From the NCBI GenBank assembly GCA_035048485.1, contig CM068583.1:44111042-44175041 (forward strand): DNA of 64,000 nucleotides. Reading direction: 5' to 3'. The stretch's first letter is position 1; each line of letters begins with the position of its first letter. Origin of the DNA: Pteria penguin. Lineage: Eukaryota; Mollusca; Bivalvia; Pterioida; Pteriidae. The notes beneath the pieces are model-generated. The model did no database searches and was not told where the DNA came from. It was given only the letters and a program-made list of their open reading frames with translations. Made by a program: the position numbers and the translations under genes. This document shows positions 49,401-61,400 of the stretch, piece after piece.

Positions 49401-52400
49401 GATTAAACGATGTAAAGCGCCATGCTTCATCTTTATCGCACAAAAGGGCCACAACATGAGCCATCAGACCATGTCCTTAAGAAAGCCCCTATGCAATACA
49501 ATCTTAAACATAAGCAGTAAGAATGTGTAAGACTGAAAATTAAAGTATCATTGCAATGTTACCTCGCATTTCATTTACATACTGTATGGTAAATGAAGTA
49601 AAAAAAGGTGGCAATTTACAGTTAGGCATATGCTCCTTAATTTTTGGCAATTCTCCCTCATTTTTGAGAAAGATCTAACTCATTTTGGATCTCGGAGGTA
49701 TGATTATATTCCCTTCCTTCCCCTTGTGGCCTTTTCAGGTAAGGCCAAAATTGAAAAGCGACATTAGTTATTCATTACGCTACTAACAATCTGCAAGACA
49801 TATCCAAATCGAAACACTGCAATGGTCAGAAAATGCCGAAACAACGTCCCTGATCTGTTTTCATTAAATTTACCAACTTAAAATGATATGATTGACAGCA
49901 TTACGACACTAGTTGATTATAATATAAATTATAAGAATATCATCTACTTATCATAGGACATGTTCAAATGCTACTTTATTTCACGTAACCCGTATCTCAT
50001 ATATATAAAGGTAGCTTTCGATAGTTTCTCTTTTAATCATTTTGGCTTTTTGATGCACTTTTATTTTGTTCATTTGGTCTTCTTGTTTTACTTTGGTCCA
50101 TTGTATATCATATCACTGCCTTATGGCAACATCTCCATTTATATCAATGAATAGAATGCAAACAAAAATATGTCCAGAAACATTTAATTTTAAGAAGAAA
50201 AAGTAACAGATTACACTAGTACAAGTTTAACAGTTAAATGGAATTTGAAGTAATGTAGACTTTAAGTTAAACTGAGTTTAAAGTTTTAACAAAAGTTTGT
50301 AGAAAATACATAATTGTGTTGACGTCAGTGAAAGATTATAATTGTAGCATGGCAAATGTCTTAGTAGTTAGGTCTAGACTATTGTATACTTTTTCAGAAC
50401 CCTTCTTTGATTTCTATTTAAGGTGTCAGATGAGGAACATTCAATGATTATCTTTTAACACTTTTTGAAATAGATAATCATAAATCTACTGTGGATAGAT
50501 TTACAAAGAATGAGGTTTCTCTGAAATATTATTTAAGTATAATTAATATTTATGAGTCTATGACACATGTGCATCTGTAAAACTGACTTAGGATTACGAT
50601 ATACCTTTCAAATAAACACTGTAATTATACTGCTCACAAACGAATGTTGGGTGTACATAGGAATATCATTAATGATACCTACGTCAGACTTGGTAGGATT
50701 GTAGACATTGTTGATCTCTTCCTGACTGATACAACATTTGGTGACTTAGACCTTCATCTTTGATTTTGATGTCATGCTTCAGTGAACAACAATTGATTTT
50801 GTGTTTAGCTTGATATCTTGCATACCATTAATGATACCTACAATGTACTTGTCATATGTCAATGTACATATTGCACTTTTTTTGTATAGTTCAGTGTACA
50901 GATAGATTGCTTTGCAATCCTGTCATAACATCTTTGACAGTTTCTTGTAATCATTTGTAACAATGGTAATTGAGTAAATTGTTTCAAGATCTGTCTTATT
51001 TCGGTGTTTAAAAATCTTCTGGTTTCAGCATTCCCAGGAATATCTGTCTGGAGTTGTAACTGGTATGGATGAAAAGATAAAACAAGGAGAGCAGGTACAT
51101 GATAAATGAAGGAAATTGAGAAAAGTAGTTCTTCTGACTAAATAATCAGGAAAAAACTCATTTCAATTCAAGAAAACTGTCCGTACTGTTTTTGAAAAAT
51201 GTACTTAGTAATTTTTCAATTCTTTCAAGTGATATAACTGTATATGAGTTGAAGGTACAGTGTATATGTATTCAAAAAAGTATGTTTGCCAACAAAAACC
51301 GATTGCATGAACTGGATTATCATAGCTCACAAATAGTGGATGATTATTTGGTTTATGTTTCTGATTAATATAGAGATAATTCAATTCTGTAATTAGTTTT
51401 GTATACAGATAATTCAATTCTGTAACTAGTTGTGTATACAGATAATTCAGTTTTGTAACTAGTCATGGATACAGGGAATTCAATTCTGTCATTAGTTTTG
51501 TATACAGATAATTCAGTTCTGTAATTAGTTTTGTATACAGATAATTCAATTCTGTTATTAGTTTTGTATACAGATAATTCAGTTCTGTAATTAGTTTTGT
51601 ATACAGATAATTCAATTCTGTAACTAGTTATGTATACAGATAATTCAGTTTTGTAACTAGTTATGGATACAGGGAATTCAATTCTGTAATTAGTTTTGTA
51701 TACAGATAATTCAATTCTGTAATTAGTTTTGTATACAGATAATTCAGTTTTGTAACTAGTTATGGATACAGGGAATTCAATTCTGTAATTAGTTTTGTAT
51801 ACAGATAATTCAGTTCTGTAATTAGTTGTGTATGCAGATAATTCAATTCTGTAATTAGTTGTGTATACAGATAATTCAGTTTTGTAATTAGTTGTGCATA
51901 CTGGTAATTCAATTCTGTAACTAGATGTGTATACAGGTAATTCAATTCTGTAATTAGTTGATAGAATTGGTATAGCCCACTTGATAGTGTGTTTGGTTCA
52001 TGACCAATAGGTCCAGGGTTCAAGTCACACCAGCAGCTCATTGATGTCCTATTTTTTTGGATAAGACAGTAAAGTCTGATGCCCAGTGTCACAATAGATA
52101 TTGACTCATAAAAGATCCCTCACTGCTTCAGATGAGTTTGTTGAGGCAGTCTGAATTTCTGTGAAGTGTATTAGGGAAAAGTTACAGATGCTGTCACCAC
52201 ATAAGCAAAATAATCTTGCCTTTTTGGCATGACTTAAACAAGAAACACAAACATATGGTATATATGTATGTGTGTGTGTGAGGCATAAAAAAGAATTATA
52301 ATAATTTGTAACACTCAACTTGCTTTATAGGAACATTCTGAAACCAAGAAGCAATTAGAAAAATCCAAGCAAGAATTATCTGATTGCAAAAAGGAGAGCC

Positions 52401-55400
52401 ACAAAAGAAAGAAATTGTTAATGGCTCAACAACAGCTAATACATGCTGGATCAGGCAGTTACAATAAGGTGACAAGTTGCATTGTGATATTATCATTTTA
52501 TTAGATATTAAGTATCATAATGATACTGAGAAAATAGAAATTACTTAAAACCGTAAGTTTAAATAATTAAAGAAATCTTCGATTGACACTGAGATGACTG
52601 TAATTTGGATTAATTTCTTGTATGCAACATGTATCTTAGGTTGAAATGATTCTAAAATACAAATTCTGCTAAACTTTCACTCTCACAACATGACATCAAG
52701 ATGACATCAACATGATTGATACAAAAATGTGTAATCCCATTGATGATAGAGATAAAATTGCATATAAATAAAAATTTGATTTTTTTCCTCAGGGCTGTTG
52801 AGTTATACTAGATATGATTTTGATATATATGTGACCTAATACTTTAGACTAATTATTAATTAACATATGAAATTGAAATATTTCTTTGGAGTCAAAGAAC
52901 TAGGACATGTAGTTTACTGACTGTTGGAGCTTAGTGTTCTTTGAATTGATTAAAAGATTCTGTGATTATATTAAATGTTTGCCATTTCAATTTCAGTGTC
53001 CATTCTGCCCAAAGGCTTTTTTGAACAGCTCATTTCTTCAGTCACATATCAACAGACGTCACACAGACTCCCAACATGCAGCATCAGCTGGTCCAGTGAC
53101 ATATGACACAGGACTGAGAGTTTCACCAGAAAGTCAGCAGAATGCTGGAGCATCAAGAGGTCAAGAAAGGATGGTAGAACAACAACTTGCACAAACTGTA
53201 AGGCTCATTATTTTAAGTAAACAAAATATTACATGTCTCAGCCATTATAATACATGTACAGAGAATAATCAATGGTAATGTCTCAAAGGTTATGCTCCTT
53301 GGAATTTATTTGAGGTAAAAACCTTACCGTTTCTTAACTTTAAATTTAACAGCTACAAATGAATGGTGTATGATACTCCAACATTGACTGCTGCCTCGTA
53401 CGGTGTATATAGTGGCTGTTTATTTTTCTTAGGTACATGAATCGCCAGATTTACCTCCCCCTAAGACAGAGACCATCAGGGTGCAGGAAGAAGATAAGGT
53501 ACTTATATTGCTTGATGGTTTTGATGGCAAAGATTCATACTAGTTTTGCAGTAGATATAATGTGTCACTAATCAAAACAATTCTGTCAGCTTCTATTATG
53601 GTATGATTTAGGTACACCTTTTGTGGCAAATGTTGCTTCAAGCAATTATAGACCTATGAAAATGGTATCCTTATCAAACTTTGAGGAAGTGGAATTTTGA
53701 ACACAATCTCAATCCTTTGTAGTGCGGGAGTGTTTGTAATAAACAACAATTGATTCTATTAAGTATAATTAATAAATCATAACTAAGGATGGCTAAGTTA
53801 ATTATAAAATAACTTTACAGGAGTTAAAAATGATTTAAAGATTGCAATATTCTTAATTGTATAAACATGCCAGTATTTTGTCGTATTACTAGTTATCATG
53901 TGCACAGCTATTTCTAGGGGTGCCAAGTATAAAAATATATGTATAACATATGAATCACATAAGCAACAAAATGAACAGTTTGCTTCAAAATAGTTTTTCT
54001 ATTAGTTCACTATTTGTGGCTTATATTTTTGTTCCAACGATTTAACATTCACACAAAACAACTTTAAACTTGAAAATATTACTTTGGACATGTCACATTC
54101 ATTTCAATATTCTAGCATTGCATGAGTAAATGTTAGATTAAATTTTTAATACTCACTTGTAAACATAGCATTTTTTCATAGAGGTATAGGGGCAGGCTTG
54201 GTGTAGTGGTTAAGCGCTTGGCTTGCGGCGCCGACGATCCGGGTTTGATTCCGGGGTTGCGCCACTATGTTTAAGAGGTTGGTAACCTCCTGCTTCCATG
54301 TCGCGATATAACTGAAATATTGTTGAAAGCGACGTAAAACACCAATCAACCAACCAACCATAGAGGTATATTTTTAAACTTCTTCTAAAATTTTTAAAAA
54401 TTAGAAATTGTAAACAATTTAATGTATTTTGATTCTGTATATTTCACTTTCAACCCAGCTATATCTGGTTTATAGAAGAGCAATAGAGAAGTTTTTTAAG
54501 TTTTCAGTGAGAATGTTAACAAAAGGAGGGAAAAAGGATTGGGGAGGGGAGAAGATAAAAATGATAACGGAATGATTTTTCATAAGTCTTCAACTCCATG
54601 AAAAACTTGCTGTTTTACTGAATTTATAATTCATTTAGACATTTTGAATGTTATTCTGTACTCTTAAATCAATAGAAAGAGATAGAAAAAGTGAAAGAAA
54701 TTTTCATGCGTGAGCTGAAGGAGTTAAATGAAAAATACCAAGCATCTGAGCAAGCAATGAAGGAAATGGGTCATCGACAGAGCAAGAAATCCAACTTAGG
54801 TGATCTGCAAGATGACACTGATAATGAGCGAGAAATGTTACGACAACAGAGAGAGGAGGTTGCTATGTTGAAGGAACAATTGCAAAGTCAGGTGAATATT
54901 GGTAGCATTTTAATATAAGTAGAACATAACCTGTGTCTGAATATTCTTTCACCTGTTTATGGCATCTCTGATTTTAAATTTCTGTGAGTATGTAGAATGA
55001 AGGAAATGGGTCATCGACTTATGGAGAAAGTTTAATGACCTTGATGAGATAACCATTGATTAGATAAGATAACAGTGTCCACTAGTGCTGAGGACGAGGA
55101 CAATGACATCTGTGATGATATTCCTTTGTCGGAACTACAGATCAAACTACTGTTTGATGGTGATAATAATAATGATGGCAACGGCAATGAGTTTTAAGGC
55201 TCGGGTCCGGAATATGCCCAATCAAAATAAATTTCTGTTTTCACAGCCATCAACGGCCTTTTTCACTGGCAAAAGCTGCCGTTTTAACGACTACTATATT
55301 CTTAGAAAAGAAGCAATATGTAACTGAAAGCAGTTTAAATGCCCTACTAATGAATATGTCATTTAAATTCCCCTGTATTGTTAAATACACAAGAGTGATA

Positions 55401-58400
55401 ACGCATGATCATTAGAGCGGAAAGGCTCCCAAGACATTTATTGAAAGTCATTGAAAATATGCCATAAGCAAATACAAGCCATTGTACTTTGAAAATTTAG
55501 CACCAACTCATAGGCGAGTCATTGACAAATTCCAAAATTTCAAGCCCTAAAAGTACCAACCGACTTATAGGCAGAGCGACTTATAGGCGCGTATATACGG
55601 TATTTGATTATTTCACTGACATAGTGACAACATCTGTCACATTGTGCTACATCGCTCCAGATTTGAAGCTTATGTTGCAGGCTAATACTAAAAGTGGGGC
55701 TATTATGATATCAGTCAGATGACAGTTTAATATGACAATAAAAGTTTAATAAGTAACAAGAAACACTCAGTGTTCATAAATCTTCTACCACTTGGCCTTT
55801 ATCGAGTGTTTCCATTGGGCTGAGTGGCTGAAAGTTCGTGGACATTGAGTGTTTCTTGTTACTTACTTAATTCATATTTCCCTTTGGATGACTTCCTATC
55901 ATATAATAAAAGTTTAAATTGATTATATTACACAGAGTTTAAAATTTTTGTAATAGAGACTTCATATTTCACATGGGTACTCAACTAGTGAAACCCTTTC
56001 AAATGACACCAAGGTCGATGACCTTTTGAGGTTGACAATGACCTTCACACTAAAAGTAACTTTCGAAACTATTATTTTTCTTTAATGAATTTGATCTCTT
56101 GTAAATATTAGATACGCAATGTTGAAGCTAAAATGTCAGAGAAGATGACTAGACAAGAGAAAATGTGGCAGAAAAAAATGATGGCATCTAAACAGAAAGA
56201 AGAAGCAGCTGCCATGGTACAATTTTTTTGTATCCTTTTTATATGTAGTACATAGCAAAGGATATCTTTTGATAAAATGCTTTATACTTCAAATTTCTAC
56301 TGCATGTAATAATTTTGTAATATATTCAAATGTTATGCAAAATTCAGTACTAGTATAAAAGGAATCAAATTAAATTCTAGACATTTTACTGAAATAAACA
56401 ATCATAAGATCAGTCACTTCAATATCTCTTGGACAGATTTCTAAATCCTATTAAAATTCTAATTACAATATTCTGTATTACAGAGAGGAGATGGAAAAGC
56501 AGGCATGATGGAAATGGATGAGGTAGAAGAAATTATCCAGCAGGAAGTAAGTTTTAAATCAATGGGAAGATTGTTCAAAAACTACAGTTAAACTTCCATA
56601 TCTTAAACTGTGATATCTGGAAAAATTTGTGAGGATCTGGAAAATTTGGTCCTTCGGAAAGTCAAACGCTGATTTGAAAATATTTCTTTATGACATGATT
56701 AAATTCACTTCTGATATACTGAGCAGTAATATGTTGAATGCCATACTTATATCAAACATATTATCGTATCCCAAAGCTCTAATTTGCATGGTTTCGGCTT
56801 CTTATTGACATTTTGCTGATGTTTCCCCTTACGGTTTGTGATTAATAGACTGTGTCAGCATACAAGACATACATGTAAGAAGACTGATATTAAATGGTCA
56901 AAATTTTCAAAGTTGAAAGCTATTCAACTGAGAATAGTGTTAAACAAGTTGTGCTTCAAGAAAGAAATTTGAAAAAAAATTCTCCTACAAATGGACAGAA
57001 TTTCTTAAACATTGATAATGTCAACAACTTAATCTCTCTTGAGATTGTAATTTTGATATATAATGAAAGCTTTATATTTAGTCTTTAGATAATGCTGAAG
57101 ATTTCCTCCATTTATGACTGTAGGGTTAAGTTTTGGATGTCTTGACGTATTTTCGGTGGTCCCATAGAGGTACCAAAACTTCTGCTTCAAATAGAATATT
57201 CCTTCACATATGTTTTTTGTCTTGAAATTGAAGTGGTGTTTTTATTTAAGCTGAACTTGTCCATATATTTTGAAAGATGAGAAATAATCTTTCATATGTG
57301 AAAAGTAGTTTTCCTTACAGGATTAGAATTTAGATTTTAGATATAATCTTTCCCTTATTTATATAAACTCTTTGTGTATATTTCTTGAATCATCAAGTAA
57401 TTATATATCTAGCAGGCAGCAGGAGCAGCATCCTCCCCTGCTAACACTACCGCTAAAGGAGGACAACCAGGTGGAGTGCAGGTTCCTACAAAACTTATGA
57501 TGGAACCATCAGATGATGAAGATGAGGATACTGGTAAAAACCTTCACAGCTGTTTATTTTGTTTTCTGTTATGTTATGTGTGATATATGAATATAGTATA
57601 TACCTCTGTGAATGATTGGAAATGTCTTTGAGGTGAATCAGATAAAAATTTAGAATAGTCCCCAATATTGAAGGTAGATGTGGTATGTTAGAGAACCCTC
57701 ATTCAGTCATTGCATTATGCTGAATTGATGCTTTGGTAAGATTCTACTAAGCGATACATCAGACAGATGCTGCTACTGTAAAGATGGATTGATTGTTCTT
57801 TTTACGTCTCTCCATGATTTTTTCACTTAAAGGTGACGACATCTGTCCAATACATTGCATAGAAATTTATATCTTGCAACGGACACATCTGAAGAAGTGA
57901 CATGGGATGTTGGTTGTCACTGTTTCATCCAAAAGACAGGACACTGGTGTGCACACAGCAGGAGTGGAATCCAGGACCTCTCGGTCAAAAGCTGAGCACC
58001 TTATCCACTAAACTACAGTGGCTTGCTACATTAAAGATGAAAAAGTCAATACAAATCTTTTTGAAATATAATTAGTCCGTTTTCATGTTTCATATTTTCT
58101 TGTTGTATAATGTGTCAGGTGTCTTGAAATTTAAGAGAAAGCGAAAGAAGTGTACATGTACAGAAATCCAATTTTATGCAGCACTGAAAATATTTATGAT
58201 TAGAGGAAAAACTGTTCCAATTCTTAATTGTATATCATCAGCATATTATTTTTTTTTTTCACAGCTGCAGGCACAGGTAGTTTTGGATCCAAATCTATGC
58301 ATAGCACAATGGAGTAAGTCTTATTCATATAGTTTCTTTATAAATATGTGTATCATCTAAAAGTATTATCATGGATATTTTTGATGCAGAAGGAATAAGT

Positions 58401-61400
58401 TTTTGATAGCTAATCATTTTCATTAATTTTCACTTTCTTGGTTTTACATTTTGACATAGAATATTGTATTATCTTACTGTAGTATTGTATCTTAGTTATG
58501 TTATATGCAATTGATTTTTAGGAATGATGATAGTGTATTCAGCGAAGATTATGAGTTGAAACGGTATAATGGTGGTCGCCTTACCCCGACCTTCCCAAAG
58601 CCTTGCACAAAATATGCTGCTTTTTGTATTTGTTTTTAAGTGGATTTGTAATGATGTATTAATTAAAAGTAGTTTTAAGATGAAGTGACAAACAAGCATT
58701 TCACAATTACAGATACAGAGTTTTTTACTTAATATGTTTGTTTAAATTTTACAGTCGATGTAGGTTTTTACTTTACAAAGTACCAATGCTAATCCATGCT
58801 TTTATAATACTCTTTCAAACATTAAAATTTGGTCAATGTGTGCTGAAATGGTAATAACTTTGTCTTGGTGTGACATTCAGATTGAATTCGAACTATATAC
58901 CCAAAGATTTATTGATACATTTAATGATGAAAGAAAAATAGACAACAAGTATTTAAAAAAGATTTTTAAAGGATCTACATATTTATTACATTTAGACTTG
59001 TTTTCATAATCCTTGATATAAATCCTTCATCCATGCATGATGATTCATTATCCAACCTTTCTCCTCCATGCAATACATCGGTTCATTTAATGATATAACA
59101 TCTTTAATTAACATTAAATTAATGACAGAATTGCAATATTCACATCACTTTATTATTTAAATCTCACTAGTTTAAAACTGGAATTTGATATTTCAAAATA
59201 AGTGAATTTCACAGTCTCCTGATTTTCACATATAATTTCATTAACATATATGAGTAGAGCCACTTTGTTTTCTGGCACTCTGTATTATTTAACAGATAAT
59301 GGAAATAACTGTAACTAAAATGTAGTAAAAGTCACAATATTATGCTTAAAGCAATACATTTCACTCTGTTTTCTTCTCTTCTTACTTCATTAATCATTTT
59401 CTAAGAGGAAACCAAATTTGTTCAGATAATGCGAAATCATATTTATCATTTACATTACATTTGTTTTGCATCAACCATTTTCATAATGACATATATATAT
59501 ATATATATTAAAAGATGTATGATAAGTGTTTCTTCTTTCAAATATTGTAGATCTTTCCGTAGTGGGGAATTGACATTGAGAACCACTCAGTTTTTAGAGG
59601 AGTTGCGCAAAAATCCAACTCTGAAATTAATGAGAGATGAATTAATATCTCTTCTGCAGGAAAGTCTGGATAAGATTGGAATCCCTCCAGTAAGTTCCAA
59701 ATTATTAATTAATGTCATAGTTAACACTTCCATGATTTCTTTCAAGTTTCCCATGTTGACCCTGTTTTTCTGACTATAAGAGTGTGCAGATACAGCACAC
59801 TTACATTATCATTTATTGTTTGTAAATAGCATGCAACAAGAGCAGGCCTTTCAATATCATAGATAATTTATCTAAGAAACATATGTGAGTTTTTGGTATG
59901 TAATTAATGGTCAACATATTTTTTAAGGAAACTCGAGGAATACCAGAAGATATCTTACTGAGTAAGCTAGGTGTATTACGTCAAAGGAGGCAGACGACCA
60001 TTCAGGTAACAGAAATTTATATGTTTGATCCTTGTCTAACGTCACACCAAGATTATTGCTCTAATATAGTCATGGCACCTGTCTGATGCATGTACAAACT
60101 GATGTCAGATATATATGTAATTATACCTGACTGATCAAGCTGCCTCAGCATGTACAAACTGATGTCCGATATATATGTAATTATACTTGACTGATCAAGC
60201 TACCTCAGCATGTACAAACTGATGTCAGATATATATGTAATTATACCTGACTGATCAAGCTGCCTCAGCATGTACAAACTGATGTCAGATATGTATGTAA
60301 CTATACCTGACTGATCAAGCTACATGTACCTCAGCACCTAACTGTTTAAGCTTTATGTAAATATGCTTGATAATTTTTCCTTCTTAATTCTTTATTGTGC
60401 ATTGTAGAAGTATCCAATATTCCCTGAGTTTAGAAAGCAGTGTAATGAGCATGCTGATAAATTATCTAGAGAACAGTTAAGGGAACAAAAGCGTTCACCA
60501 CCTCCTACAGCTGGTATGTAAAATGTTGCTACTAATTTTATTCTTTGAATTTCTTGCAATCTTCAAATGATATTCAGTATATAACGTTATGCCATAAAAG
60601 TCAAAGCAAAGTGAATTGAGACTGTGATAATGAAATTGATATCGATTTGTACGATGTATATAACCATACTGATTTTACATAACTGTCATTAATTATACCT
60701 TCAGCAAACAAAGTTTTAGGTATTATGGAATCACCTTGTCTGTCTGTCTGTCCATCTGTTTGTCCAGAAAACTTTAATCTTGGCCATAACTTTTGAACCA
60801 AAAGAGACGGAGTCTTCATACTACACATGTGTATTCCTTGTGGCAAGACCTTTCTTTAGGTACCAAAAATGTTTGACCCTGTGACCTTGACTTTGATGTT
60901 TGACCTACTTTTGAAAAACTGTAACCTTGGCCATAACTTTTGAACCAAAAGAGATGGGGCCTTCATACTACACATGTGTATTCCTTATGGCAAAACCTGT
61001 CTATCGGTACCAAACACTTTGACCTGTGGCTTTGACCTTGACATCTTTGACCTTGACATTTGACTTACTTTTGACAAACTTTAACTTTGGCTATAATTTT
61101 TGAACCAAAAGAAATGGGGCTTTCATACTACACATATGTATTCTTTGTGGCAAGACCCGTGTGTCTGTACCAGAATTTTTGACTTTGTGATCTTTACCTT
61201 GGTCTTTGCCATACTTCAAATTTTGTTGCCGCGGGGGTATATGTCCCACTAAGACAGTTCTAGTTATCTTTGAAAAACAATAGATGAGTTTTTATATCAG
61301 AAAAATGATCAGATGAAAAGAAATCTAATTATTACTGTATTTTATGTATGTTTTAGCTGGTAGTAGAACAGGAATGCCACCTCGACCAGGAAGTGGAAGT

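Larger units (their letters stand above)
47959..49702. mobile_element. hAT-family DNA transposon in DZIP1 intron 2
   Basis: Ends CATACCT and AGGTATG, with an exact 8-bp duplication ATTATATT at 47951-47958 and 49703-49710, the hAT hallmark. It carries a zinc-finger fragment (49217-49459) and is itself interrupted by the pogo-like element at 48111-48985. Without that insertion it would be about 870 bp. Confidence 0.88.

Noticed and set aside
51760..52092. 110-residue open frame on the minus strand
   Set aside because: Reads the 33-bp array ([11 protein letters not shown] repeats) and the adjacent SINE.
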